A DNA stretch of 64,000 nt from Tildeniella torsiva UHER 1998/13D (GCA_019358835.1 JAHHIH010000026.1:27908-91907); one strand, 5' to 3'; positions 28,359-36,811 are shown, counted from the first letter of the stretch. Notes: a model not told the origin generated them from the letters alone. Made by a program: numbers and translations.

Positions 28359-28382
28359 CCATAGCAGTCTAAATCCAGCCCT

Positions 28383-30335
28383 ATGGGAAAGTATGCACTC
28401 TTAATCGGCGTTGAAACCTATGGGGAAGGGTTACAACCTCTACCCGCTGCTTCTAAGGATGTGGCGGCGCTGCGAGAGGTGTTGCTAAATCCCAAAATGG
28501 GCGAATTTGACGAAGTGAAACCCCTGGTTAACCCCACACAGCCAGAAATGGCGCGGGAAATTGAGCTGTGGTTTCAGGATCGGCAACCTGACGATTTAGT
28601 GCTGCTGTTCTTTTCGGGGCATGGAGTCAAGGACGATCGCCGCGATTTATACTTCGCCGCTGCGAATACCGAAAAGCAGCGCGATCGCTTGCTCACCTCC
28701 ACCGCGACTTCCGCCCGCTTCATCCATGACCGGATTCGGGCTTGCAAAGCCAAATATCAAGTGCTCATTCTTGACTGCTGCTTTAGTGGAGCCTTTGGTG
28801 AGTTTGTAGCACGGGATGATGGCGAAATTCCCCTAAAGGAACAACTGGAGGCGGAGGGGCGGGTGGTGCTCACCTCCACTAGCGCGGTGGATTACTCCTT
28901 TGAAGAAAAGGGCGCGGATTTGTCGATCTACACCCGCTACCTGGTGGAAGGCATTGCCACAGGTGCCGCTGATGAGGACGGTGACGGGGTGATCACAGCG
29001 GAAGAACTGCATCGGTATGCGGGGCGAAAGGTGGAGGAAGCTTCGCCTGCCATGAGTCCAAAAATCTTTATTCCGCAAGGGGAAGGTTACCGCATTAGGC
29101 TGGCTCGTTCGCCCCAGGATGACCCTAGGCTGAAATATCGCAAAGAGGTAGAACGTCGAGCCACGGCAGCGGAGTTTACGATTCCGGCCAAGCGGCTATT
29201 GGTGAGGCTTCGTACCGAACTGGGAATTTCGGAGGTGGAGTCAGAGGCGATCGAAGCTGAGGTACTGAAGCCCCATCGGGACTACCAACGCAAGCGCCAA
29301 GAGTATCAGGAGACCCTGCACCAATGCCTAGAGCGAGAATCGCCCCTGAGTCCACGCACGATCAATGACCTGAGAGACTATCGCGCCCACCTACGGCTCA
29401 AGCCAGAGGATGTAACTGCCATTGAGCAGGCGGCATTGAACGGCCCTGATTTGGAGGGGTATGCCGCAAACCTAGAACGCCAGCAGCAAGAACAAGTGCA
29501 ACAGCAGGCGCAAGCCCAACGCCAGCAACAGGAACGGACTGAAGCCGAACGGCAAGCACAGGAACAAAAAGCGACTGAACAGCGGCAGCGAGAAGCAGCA
29601 GAACAGCTAAGGCAGATCTACGAAGCCGAACTCCTTCACCAGCAGCAAGAGGCCGAACGCCACCAACAGGAAAAAGCGGCTACTACTCAGCGACCATCCC
29701 AGCCGATAGGCATAAGACAACCACCACAACCCATCGCCTCACCGCCATCACATGCCCGACCCCCGGCTAGCAGCACCACCCTGTCGCGGCAGCAGTTTTT
29801 GAAATGGGGCGGGTTGAGCGGGCTTGGGTTAATTGGCGCATTTGGAATCAGTCAGGCTTTGAAGAATGCACCGCTCACAGAGGTGGACTATACGCGATTA
29901 GAGGAACTGCTGGCAGCCAAACAGTGGAAAGACGCTGACCAGGAAACCTTCAATGTCATGTTGAAAATTACCAATCGAGAAGCTGAAGGATACCTAGATT
30001 CTGAAAGTCTTTGGAACTTTCCGTGTGGGGCGTTAGCGAAAATAGATCAGCTTTGGGTAGAGGCCAGCGACGGCAAGTTTGGCTTTAGTGTGCAGAAAAA
30101 GATTTACGTAGACAATTGCGGCGGCCAGCCCGATGGCCAGTATGATAAAAATGCCTGGAACTGCTTTGCAGATAAGGTAGGCTGGCGAGTGAACGGAACT
30201 TGGCTCAATTATTCACAAGTTATTTTTGATACAACAGCTCCCTCGGGCCACCTCCCGGCGGGGGGTGGGTTCTGGGTTGGGCTGTGGGGTTTGGATGTGA
30301 GATGGGTGGATTCTTTCTCTTGCAGAGACTTATGA
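28383..30335 (+). CDS. Caspase-like protease with membrane anchor and C-terminal GUN4 domain
   Basis: 650 residues. A caspase p20-like domain (1-240) has the catalytic His in LFFSGHG (H80) and Cys in DCCFSG (C133); DEDGDGVITAEE (197-208) fits a canonical EF-hand loop. A helical region (about 255-355) and a Gln/Glu-rich coiled coil (about 355-435) follow, then SRQQFLKWGG plus a hydrophobic segment (about 468-495) that looks like a twin-arginine-like or simple anchor. Residues about 503-650 are GUN4: ADQETFNVML, IDQLWVEASDGKFGFSVQ, APSGHLP. GUN4 binds porphyrins and stimulates Mg-chelatase, so ligand-controlled proteolysis is a reasonable inference. Both catalytic residues are intact. Confidence 0.9.
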   Translation: MGKYALLIGVETYGEGLQPLPAASKDVAALREVLLNPKMGEFDEVKPLVNPTQPEMAREIELWFQDRQPDDLVLLFFSGHGVKDDRRDLYFAAANTEKQRDRLLTSTATSARFIHDRIRACKAKYQVLILDCCFSGAFGEFVARDDGEIPLKEQLEAEGRVVLTSTSAVDYSFEEKGADLSIYTRYLVEGIATGAADEDGDGVITAEELHRYAGRKVEEASPAMSPKIFIPQGEGYRIRLARSPQDDPRLKYRKEVERRATAAEFTIPAKRLLVRLRTELGISEVESEAIEAEVLKPHRDYQRKRQEYQETLHQCLERESPLSPRTINDLRDYRAHLRLKPEDVTAIEQAALNGPDLEGYAANLERQQQEQVQQQAQAQRQQQERTEAERQAQEQKATEQRQREAAEQLRQIYEAELLHQQQEAERHQQEKAATTQRPSQPIGIRQPPQPIASPPSHARPPASSTTLSRQQFLKWGGLSGLGLIGAFGISQALKNAPLTEVDYTRLEELLAAKQWKDADQETFNVMLKITNREAEGYLDSESLWNFPCGALAKIDQLWVEASDGKFGFSVQKKIYVDNCGGQPDGQYDKNAWNCFADKVGWRVNGTWLNYSQVIFDTTAPSGHLPAGGGFWVGLWGLDVRWVDSFSCRDL

Positions 30336-30365
30336 AGTGTAGCAGATAAGCGCTTCAGCTGTTAG

Positions 30366-30398
30366 AGAAACCCGGTTTCTTGAAGAAACCGGGTTTCT
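30366..30398. repeat. REP-like hairpin, left of the RAYT gene
   Basis: AGAAACCCGGTTTCT, loop TGA, and the exact reverse complement: 15-bp arms. It lies between the convergent caspase-GUN4 and RAYT genes. It belongs to the family also seen at 31036-31070, 45528-45561 and 51796-51830. Confidence 0.8.
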
Positions 30399-30420
30399 GG
30401 ACTCCCACTTTTTGAGATTC

Positions 30421-30993
30421 TCACTCGTCAAACATGAGGTGCTGGAGCGCAGCGTGGTTAGGTACATCCGACACGGCGACAAACGCTCGATAGGCGTCTG
30501 CGGTGCCCACCTCCTGGCGGATCATCTCCAGTTTCGGCAACGTCCCTTGGCGCAGATCGATATATTCTCGGTAGCTCGAAAACTCCCAGTCTTCAGGGCA
30601 TTTCACAAACCCTGCCTTTACAGGATTCAGGTGAATGTAGCGGGTGAGGTGGAGTAGGTAGCGGTCGCTATCCACCTCAATAGCGCGAAACCGTCCCTGG
30701 AACAGCGAACCACATCGTTCATAACGGCGATTGATGGCTTTGGTATACGACAGCGAGAAAGCTTGCATCTGCTGGGATAGGTGATGCGATCGCAGGCAGA
30801 CCAAGAAATGGTAATGGTTTGGCATTAGGCAGTAAGCCAGCACATCGAGCGTATCCTCAACCAGGTAGTGCCGGAACTGTCGCAAAAAATGCAAATAGTT
30901 TTCGCGTTCAAAGAAAATAGTCTGGCGATCGTTGCCACGGTTATAAAGATGGTAGTAATGTCCTGGCGCAAAGCTAACCTGACGACGGGGCAT
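30421..30993 (-). CDS. REP-associated tyrosine transposase (RAYT, IS200/Y1-like)
   Basis: About 190 residues from the ATG at 30993, which has GGAGG five bases upstream; the longer open frame translates the neighbouring repeat. The HUH nuclease motif is MPNHYHFLV, the nucleophile tyrosine is in SLSYTKAINRRY, and YIHLNPVKAGFV is the characteristic RAYT segment. RAYTs are domesticated Y1 transposases that process palindromic REP sequences. This copy lies between two perfect hairpins of one family, as expected for a RAYT with its cognate REPs, and appears intact. Confidence 0.93.
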   Translation of the reverse strand: MPRRQVSFAPGHYYHLYNRGNDRQTIFFERENYLHFLRQFRHYLVEDTLDVLAYCLMPNHYHFLVCLRSHHLSQQMQAFSLSYTKAINRRYERCGSLFQGRFRAIEVDSDRYLLHLTRYIHLNPVKAGFVKCPEDWEFSSYREYIDLRQGTLPKLEMIRQEVGTADAYRAFVAVSDVPNHAALQHLMFDE

Positions 30994-31035
30994 CTTTACC
31001 TCCTCCATAGCCTTCAGGTCTAGAGTTCCCTCAAC

Positions 31036-31070
31036 TAGAAACCTGGGTTCTTCAAGAACCCAGGTTTCTA
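31036..31070. repeat. REP-like hairpin, right of the RAYT gene
   Basis: TAGAAACCTGGGTTCTT, a single C, and the exact reverse complement: 17-bp arms. It sits 42 bases upstream of the RAYT start and within the longer open frame. It is related in sequence to the hairpin left of the gene. Confidence 0.8.
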
Positions 31071-31116
31071 ACCACCCGTTAAAATTTGGGTACACCAACC
31101 CGCTGTCACCCTAACG

Positions 31117-31362
31117 ATGCTCAGCACCACAGTCACCGAAACCGGACAAATCACCTTACCTGATGAAATTCGGCAGCATCTCAAACTGGTGAGCGGCAGC
31201 CGAGTCGAGTTCATCATCGACGAAGACGGTCAGGTCAAAATCTTTCCCCTCACCGTTGCCGTAGAATCCCTATCCGGCATCCTCCACCAACCTGGCATTC
31301 AACCCGCTTCCCTTGAAGATATGGAAACCGCCATCTCCGAGGGCGCAAATGATTGGGCTTGA
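31117..31362 (+). CDS. AbrB/MazE-type antitoxin without an intact toxin
   Basis: 81 residues with a SpoVT-AbrB swapped-hairpin domain (residues 1-46: VTETGQITLPDEIRQHL, SRVEFIIDEDGQVKI) and an acidic tail for toxin binding. Such genes are normally followed by a VapC PIN toxin that overlaps their end. Here only the first seven toxin codons remain (31349-31372), so this is an orphan antitoxin. It could still repress its own promoter. Confidence 0.88.
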   Translation: MLSTTVTETGQITLPDEIRQHLKLVSGSRVEFIIDEDGQVKIFPLTVAVESLSGILHQPGIQPASLEDMETAISEGANDWA

Positions 31363-31372
31363 TACCAATTAA
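31349..31372 (+). pseudogene. VapC toxin remnant (seven codons)
   Basis: An ATG overlapping the antitoxin end reads M-I-G-L-D-T-N and then stops. MIGLDTN is the usual start of VapC PIN toxins, with the first catalytic Asp. The stop lies at the junction with the 3' end of hisC on the other strand. The rest of the toxin gene appears deleted. Confidence 0.6.
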
Positions 31373-32439
31373 GAAGGGTGGGTTAGACGGGCCAAGGCGG
31401 CGAGCAGCGCGTGGTTTTGCGCCTCGGTGCCTACCGAAATCCGCAGCTTGTCGTCTAGCCGAGGTTGTTTGAAGTAGCGTACCAAAATGCCCTGCTCTTT
31501 TAGGATCAGATACAGCTGCTCCGCATTGGCCCCCTCACAGAATTCGGGCGGCGTGGCCAAGACAAAGTTGCCGTGGGAATCGAGCACGGTGAACCCCAGC
31601 TGCCGCAGTTCTTTGGTTAATGCCGCCCGCGAGGCTTTGATTTTGGCTATACAGACGTTTTTGTAGGCTTGATCGCGGATGGCTGCTGTGCCCAGGGCGA
31701 TCGCAATGGCATCCACGTTATAGCTATCTTTGACCTTAAAAAGCTCAGCCAGTAGCGCCGGTTTGGCAATCCCAAACCCCAGCCGCAGCCCCGCCAGCCC
31801 ATAGCCCTTCGATAGGGTACGCAGCACCACCACGTTGTCAAACTCCTGCACCAGCGACAGCGCCGAACCCTCAGCAAAGTCCACGTAGGCCTCATCCACC
31901 ACGACCAGTCCTGAGGCCTGTTGCGCTAAGGTTCGCAGGTCGGGCAGCGCTACCACGTGACCCGAGGGGCTATTCGGCGACGCGATAAATGTAATCGCCC
32001 CCTGGGCCGCCACCAGATCCTTTAAAGGAAACTCAAAATCGTCGGGGTAGGGCACCTCGACCACGGTGGCAGGTTGCAGGGCTGCCAGGGTGCGATACAG
32101 CACGTAGGTCGGGGTGGGGTAGACAATTGGCCGGGTCTCGTCATCCGCACAGGCACGTACCAAAAGATTCAGCAGGTCGTCGCTGCCGTTGCCGACAATG
32201 ATCCAGTCCGCCGGTACGCCCAGAACATCGGCGATCGCCTCGCAAAAGCTGCGGGCAAAGGGGTCAGGATACCGCCTGAGCTGCTCAGCCCCGACCTGCC
32301 GCAGCACCTCAACCACCTGGGGAGACGGCGAGTAGGGGTTCTCGTTGGAGTTGAGCTTGATGATGCTGGTGCCGGGGCGGGGCTGTTCTCCGGGCACATA
32401 GGCAGCCATCGCAGCAATGTTGGGGCGAACGTAACTCAT
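31369..32439 (-). CDS. hisC: Histidinol-phosphate aminotransferase
   Basis: 356 residues. The class II fold-type I aminotransferase signature is complete: LNSNENPYSPSP, NGSDDLL, SPNSPSG, VVVDEAYVDFA and the PLP lysine in RTLSKGYGLAG. It converts imidazole-acetol phosphate to histidinol phosphate. Length is normal. The stop codon lies in the remnant of a toxin gene, so the deletion there reached the last bases of hisC without harming it. Confidence 0.95.
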   Translation of the reverse strand: MSYVRPNIAAMAAYVPGEQPRPGTSIIKLNSNENPYSPSPQVVEVLRQVGAEQLRRYPDPFARSFCEAIADVLGVPADWIIVGNGSDDLLNLLVRACADDETRPIVYPTPTYVLYRTLAALQPATVVEVPYPDDFEFPLKDLVAAQGAITFIASPNSPSGHVVALPDLRTLAQQASGLVVVDEAYVDFAEGSALSLVQEFDNVVVLRTLSKGYGLAGLRLGFGIAKPALLAELFKVKDSYNVDAIAIALGTAAIRDQAYKNVCIAKIKASRAALTKELRQLGFTVLDSHGNFVLATPPEFCEGANAEQLYLILKEQGILVRYFKQPRLDDKLRISVGTEAQNHALLAALARLTHPS

Positions 32440-32521
32440 TACAGCTAAATCGTGGGGATCAGAGTACTTCCTGTGAAATGCTGGATCACAGAAATTCAGC
32501 CTGTTGAGGCAAGGTTTGATT

Positions 32522-33184
32522 ATGTTGACCTTTTACCATACCCCGCTGTCGGTTAACTCCCGCCGAGTCTGGGTAGCGCTGCTAGAGAAGAATTTGCCCT
32601 TCGAGGCGATCGTGATGGATCTAGGCGGTGACCAGCTTAAGCCCGAATTCTTAAGCCTCAACCCCTTCCACCACATCCCGGTATTGGTTGACGACGGCTT
32701 TACGGTGATCGAATCCTTCGCCATTTTGGATTATCTGGAAGCGAAATATCCTACCCCCTCGCTGCTGGCTGCCACTCCAGAAGACGTCGCCACCATGCGT
32801 ATGGTCGAAATGGTGACGGTGAATGAGCTGGTGCCCGCCATCAATCCGCTGATCAAAAAAATGATGGGCTTTGGCCAAGAGGCTGACGATGCGATCGCCC
32901 AGGCCAAGCAAAAAGCCGAAGTGGTGCTCAAATTCTACGCTGACCATCTGGCCGATCAGCCCTTTTTCTGCGGCGACCAGCTTACCCTGGCGGATGTGGT
33001 GGCGGGCACCTTTGCCCCCTGGTTTGAGGGGCTGGGGCTGCCCATGGCCAACTACCCCACCCTGCAAGCCTGGACCGATCGCCTGATGGAGCGCCCCGCC
33101 TGGCAGACGACTCAACCCACAGCGGAGGATCTGGCGGCGTTTCGCGATCGCATGAAACAGCGCATGGCCGCTCAAGGGCAATAG
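32522..33184 (+). CDS. Glutathione S-transferase family protein
   Basis: 220 residues from the ATG at 32522; the open frame has an upstream TTG six codons earlier that is less likely. The thioredoxin-like N-terminal domain has the S-bearing LSVNSRRV and the cis-Pro HIPVLVDD, then ESFAILDYLE. The all-helical C-domain has LTLADVVAG. The ligand is unknown; possible roles are detoxification or redox. Its stop overlaps the GTG of the next gene by one base. Confidence 0.92.
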   Translation: MLTFYHTPLSVNSRRVWVALLEKNLPFEAIVMDLGGDQLKPEFLSLNPFHHIPVLVDDGFTVIESFAILDYLEAKYPTPSLLAATPEDVATMRMVEMVTVNELVPAINPLIKKMMGFGQEADDAIAQAKQKAEVVLKFYADHLADQPFFCGDQLTLADVVAGTFAPWFEGLGLPMANYPTLQAWTDRLMERPAWQTTQPTAEDLAAFRDRMKQRMAAQGQ

Positions 33185-34593
33185 TGCGTCGGGTGCCGCT
33201 CTGGGTTTGGCTGCTGGGGTTGGGGGCGATCGCCCTCAGCCTGCGCCTGGCTGGCCTGGGCCGCATCCACGGGCTGGTCTTCGACGAGGTCTACTACGTC
33301 CCCTTCGCCCTTGACTATTTACAGGGAACGCCCAGCTTCGACGCCCACCCACCTTTGGCCAAATACCTGATCGCCCTGGGTATTTGGCTTGGTCAGTGGC
33401 CCGCCGCCTGGCTAGGTTGGCCCACGGTGGAGGTGGAGAGTACTTTGGTCAGTCCCCTGACCTTTCGCTGGCTGAATGCGGTGGTAGGAGCCATAATCCC
33501 GGTACTGCTGGCAGACCTGGCCTTTTCCCTCAGCCATAGATACCTACCCCAACGCCAACGCGCCTTCGCCCTCCTAGCCGGCCTGCTGATGACGATGGAA
33601 GGACTGACTCTAGTCGAATCGCGCCTAGCATTGATCAATATCTACGGGCTGGCCCTAGGGCTACTGGGCCAGTGGGCCTGGGTCAGGGCCGGGCAGGCTC
33701 AGCATCCCGCCCGCTGGCGCTGGGCAGCGGGTATCGCCCTGGGGGCCGCCATCAATGTGAAGTGGAACTGGGCGGGGCTGTGGCTGGGTTTGCTGCTGTG
33801 GGAAGTTTTCGCAAACGACATGGAAGGCCCTCTCCCAAAATCCCTCTCCCCAGGGGAGAGGGATTTTGACGTTCCCTCTGGCTCCCCTTCTCCCCTAGGG
33901 AGAAGGGGCTGGGGGATGAGGGGCAATCCCTGGTGCAGGCGGGCCACCTACCTGGGCGTAATTCCTCTGGCCACCTACATTCTGCTATGGCTGCCCCACC
34001 TGGCACTGACGGGTGAGTCGCTAGTAGGCATTCACCGTCAGCTTTGGTCTACCCACCAAGCGATCGCGACAGGATCAAGCCACAATTACTGCTCGCCATG
34101 GCACAGCTGGCCGCTGATGGTGCGCCCGGTAGCCTACTTTTACGAACGCGCTGGCCAAGGAGCAACGGCTACAGCCACAACTATCCATGCCATGGGCAAC
34201 CCGGTGTTGTGGTGGCTGGGGACGGCGGCAGTGCTGGCTCTGGGGCTGGGCTGGCTGAGTCGGCAAGTCGCGGGTGAAAATCACTGGGCTGGGTCGCCTA
34301 GCGGGGCCGTGGTGCCGTTCATTCTGCTGAACTACCTGACCAACTGGCTGCCCTGGGCGCTGGTGAGCCGCTGCACATTTCTGTATCACGCCATGGGCAT
34401 GGCGGCGGTGAGCACCCTAGGGTTGGCCTGGCTAATGGCGCAGTGGTGGCAAAACCCTCGCGATCGCCCACTGGCCCTGATGCTGCTAGGGGCGATCGCC
34501 CTCAGCTTTTGGTTCTGGCTGCCGCTGTACCTCGGCACTCCCCTCTCGCTAGAAGCACTCCACCGCCGCTGGCTGCTGCCAGGGTGGATCTAG
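33184..34593 (+). CDS. PMT-type (GT39) lipid-carrier glycosyltransferase with in-frame repeat
   Basis: 469 residues from a GTG overlapping the GST stop (TAGTG). It has about ten membrane segments, an early FDEVYYV motif with the catalytic Asp-Glu, and HPPLAKY, both typical of protein O-mannosyltransferase and phospholipid-carrier-dependent glycosyltransferases. Residues about 216-250 (Pro/Ser/Gly-rich, KSLSPGERDFD...PSPLGRRGWG) do not fit the fold and are translated from two perfect DNA hairpins. The frame stays open through them. Whether the protein works is uncertain. Confidence 0.88.
   Translation: MRRVPLWVWLLGLGAIALSLRLAGLGRIHGLVFDEVYYVPFALDYLQGTPSFDAHPPLAKYLIALGIWLGQWPAAWLGWPTVEVESTLVSPLTFRWLNAVVGAIIPVLLADLAFSLSHRYLPQRQRAFALLAGLLMTMEGLTLVESRLALINIYGLALGLLGQWAWVRAGQAQHPARWRWAAGIALGAAINVKWNWAGLWLGLLLWEVFANDMEGPLPKSLSPGERDFDVPSGSPSPLGRRGWGMRGNPWCRRATYLGVIPLATYILLWLPHLALTGESLVGIHRQLWSTHQAIATGSSHNYCSPWHSWPLMVRPVAYFYERAGQGATATATTIHAMGNPVLWWLGTAAVLALGLGWLSRQVAGENHWAGSPSGAVVPFILLNYLTNWLPWALVSRCTFLYHAMGMAAVSTLGLAWLMAQWWQNPRDRPLALMLLGAIALSFWFWLPLYLGTPLSLEALHRRWLLPGWI
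33829..33926. repeat. Double-hairpin repeat inserted in frame in the PMT gene
   Basis: Hairpin one is AAAATCCCTCTCCCC (33837-33851) and its exact reverse complement (33853-33867). Hairpin two is CCCCTTCTCCC (33884-33894) and its exact reverse complement (33898-33908). The CCCTCTCCC/GGGAGAGGG type is a dispersed bacterial palindromic repeat. Confidence 0.8.
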
Positions 34594-34598
34594 CCGCT

Positions 34599-35174
34599 TC
34601 AGCCCTTGATGGTGATCACGTTAAAGCCCTCTTCTGGGGCAGGCGGCACAAAATAGCTGGTGAATTGGTCGAAATCAGCCTCAGTGGGCGCAAATTCGTG
34701 ATCGCCGCTTTCGTTGCGCTGGCGCAGCCGCCGCTTGCACTCGGCGTCCGGCACATCTAGGTAATATAGACGATGGGCAACCCCAGCCCGCTCAACAATG
34801 GCCTTCATCCACTGACGGCTCTTAAGCGTGTTGGCCGGAAAGTCGAGAACGACCGAGAGCCCTGCCCTCAGCAATGCCTCAACATGGGTTCCCATCACAG
34901 CATTGAGGCGCGTGCTACAGCGAATATAGTCGGCTAGCGTGTTCAGCTCGTTAGGGTAAAGGCTGGACAGCCACTCGTCTTGCGCGATTAGGACTGTATT
35001 CGACTGGCTGGCTAGCTTGTCTGCCTGGGTAGACTTGCCCGCCGCAATCTTGCCGCAGAGTAGGTAAAGGGTGGCGTCAACCATTGCCGTCACGTAGCCT
35101 GTGCTGATTCCAACTTTTTCTCTGACTTTGATAGCACAAACCGCTCCAAAGCGGCTTGCACTGACCGATCGCAT
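34599..35174 (-). CDS. P-loop kinase, zeta-toxin/AAA_33-like
   Basis: Up to 191 residues. Homology begins at YLLCGKIAAGKST (Walker A), followed by LIAQDEWL and VVLDFPANT, the pattern of AAA_33 small kinases, which include chloramphenicol phosphotransferase-like and zeta-type enzymes. The ATG at 35174 overlaps the ribE stop (TGATG), favouring coupled translation; an ATG at 35084 lies nearer the conserved domain. Substrate unknown. No antitoxin is adjacent, so a toxin role is not supported. Confidence 0.82.
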   Translation of the reverse strand: MRSVSASRFGAVCAIKVREKVGISTGYVTAMVDATLYLLCGKIAAGKSTQADKLASQSNTVLIAQDEWLSSLYPNELNTLADYIRCSTRLNAVMGTHVEALLRAGLSVVLDFPANTLKSRQWMKAIVERAGVAHRLYYLDVPDAECKRRLRQRNESGDHEFAPTEADFDQFTSYFVPPAPEEGFNVITIKG

Positions 35175-35830
35175 CAGTAGCCGTGTTCCGCCAAAAACTC
35201 TAGCGACAGCCCATCGCCCACCGCAGAATCCCCCGGAGCCATAAACTTCTCGACATACTTGCCCAGCACGTCGCCCTCCAGGTTCACCGCCTGGCCGGGG
35301 CGCAGGTGTTGCAGGGTGGTCTCGCGGTAGGTCACGGGGATGACGGCGACGGCGAACCAGTCGCCGCTGGGGCTACAGTCGGCCACCGTCAGGCTAATGC
35401 CATTCACCGCAATGCTGCCCTTGGGCACGATGTAGCGGGCTACTCGGCGATCGCCCACCGTAAAGCTCAGCTTCCAGGCGTTGTCGGTCTCGATCGCTGC
35501 CTCTAGATGCCCCTGCCCGTCGATGTGGCCGGTGACAAAGTGACCGCCAATCTTGCTGCCCACCCGCAGCGACGACTCCAGGTTGACCCGGCTACCATCG
35601 GGGAGGTTGCCCAGAGAGGTGCGATCGAGGGTTTCCGGCGACACCGCCGCCACAAAGCCATCGGGCAGAATGGTCTCCACCGTCAGGCAAATGCCATCCA
35701 CCGCAATGCTGTCGCCCAGTTCAACGTCGGTGAGGGCGGAGGGCAGGGGGCTGGTCTCCCAGCGCAGGTAGACCTGGGTATCGCCCTTGTGAAAGAGCGT
35801 ACCCGTCGCTTGAATGAGTCCGGTAAACAT
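35174..35830 (-). CDS. ribE: Riboflavin synthase alpha subunit
   Basis: 218 residues forming two similar lumazine-binding halves: MFTGLIQATGTL with SIAVDGICLTV and GHFVTGHIDG in the first, SIAVNGISLTV and LEGDVLGKYVEK in the second. It dismutates two 6,7-dimethyl-8-ribityllumazine molecules to riboflavin. The small kinase gene follows with a one-base overlap. It is divergent from the BFN nuclease gene. Confidence 0.96.
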   Translation of the reverse strand: MFTGLIQATGTLFHKGDTQVYLRWETSPLPSALTDVELGDSIAVDGICLTVETILPDGFVAAVSPETLDRTSLGNLPDGSRVNLESSLRVGSKIGGHFVTGHIDGQGHLEAAIETDNAWKLSFTVGDRRVARYIVPKGSIAVNGISLTVADCSPSGDWFAVAVIPVTYRETTLQHLRPGQAVNLEGDVLGKYVEKFMAPGDSAVGDGLSLEFLAEHGY

Positions 35831-36140
35831 GGCCGTAACCTTAAGGACATTCTTAGGAAAACTGCGACTTACCCCAGGGGCGATCGGGGCATACTTAAAT
35901 CAATAATTTTTTTCTTTAGAGTATCCCGTATTCCATCAGCGGATAGATAAGCTTAGGTAGACTAGGAGGGCAAACCCCGCCCACAGTTGCTTTAGGATCG
36001 CCCCATTTTGTATTCCCTGGCCTGCCATCCATGCGAATCGCCCGGTACGCAAACAGCCCGGTACACTGGTATTAGTATCGGTTCCAGGCTGACGAACAAC
36101 GCTAGAGCACGCCAATCAACGGATCCAAGAGGCCAAACCA
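35831..36140. other. Intergenic region, divergent promoters of ribE and the BFN gene
   Basis: A 310-bp gap. An A/T-rich block at about 35895-35925 may be the ribE promoter. TACACT at about 36071, upstream of the BFN gene, could be a -10. I saw no riboswitch-like fold and no open frame that looks coding. Confidence 0.45.
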
Positions 36141-36665
36141 ATGATTGAAATGAGAGTCGCCGGGATTGCCCTAGATGCGATGTCGCGAACTCCGGTAATT
36201 TTGCTGCGAGACACTACCGATCGCCGTCAGGTACCCATCTACATCAGCCGCGAGCAGGCTAACTCCATCATCGCGGTGCTTGAAAACCAGCCTGCGCCCC
36301 GTCCCCTCACCCACGACCTGTTTGTCAACCTGCTCGACGAGTGGGATATGACCCTAGAGCGCGTGGTCATCCACTCCCTGCAAGACAACACCTACTTTGC
36401 CCTAATTACCCTCTCCAAGGGTGAAATTCGCCGCGAGCTAGACTCTCGCCCCAGCGATGCGATCGCGATCGCCCTGCGCCTCGATGCCCCCATCTGGGTG
36501 ATGGAAGAAGTCGTCGCTGAGGCCTCTATCCCCGTCGATACCGATGCCGATGAGGCTGAAAAGAAAGCATTTCAGGCTTTCTTGGCCAACATCAACCCCT
36601 CCGACTTCACCCACCGGGGCAAGTCCTCAACTAGCAACGACACGCTGGAAAGTTCTGACTCCTAG
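36141..36665 (+). CDS. Bifunctional nuclease (BFN) family protein
   Basis: 174 residues with the DUF151/BFN core: MIEMRVAGIALDA, PVILLRD, VPIYISREQANSI, TYFALITLSKGE and the signature SRPSDAIAIALR. Plant BFN proteins cleave RNA and DNA; bacterial members are little studied. The C-terminal 30 residues are acidic and Ser/Thr-rich. It is divergent from ribE. Confidence 0.9.
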   Translation: MIEMRVAGIALDAMSRTPVILLRDTTDRRQVPIYISREQANSIIAVLENQPAPRPLTHDLFVNLLDEWDMTLERVVIHSLQDNTYFALITLSKGEIRRELDSRPSDAIAIALRLDAPIWVMEEVVAEASIPVDTDADEAEKKAFQAFLANINPSDFTHRGKSSTSNDTLESSDS

Positions 36666-36694
36666 AAGCCTGATGTCCTTGGGCAAGCGTGAGT

Positions 36695-36783
36695 TTTGAG
36701 TTCTCAGTTTTGAGTTTTGAATTCTGGAGTCAATTCAAAACTCAAAATTTCTCCTTCGGAGACGCTGCGCGAACAAAATTTAG
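36695..36783. repeat. TTTTGAG heptamer palindrome plus GGAGACGCTGCGCGAAC element
   Basis: Tandem TTTTGAG-like heptamers on one side and their complement (AATTCAAAACTCAAAAT) on the other form an imperfect palindrome up to about 36752. It is followed by CTCCTTCGGAGACGCTGCGC, a motif repeated widely in cyanobacterial intergenic DNA. It lies between the BFN and aldo/keto reductase genes. Confidence 0.6.
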
Positions 36784-36811
36784 AACTTAATTCAGAAATC
36801 GCCTTCTTCCC

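Noticed and set aside
34599..35174. Calling the small P-loop kinase a zeta toxin
   Set aside because: No epsilon-like antitoxin is adjacent and the gene is coupled to ribE; only the AAA_33-like kinase fold is supported.
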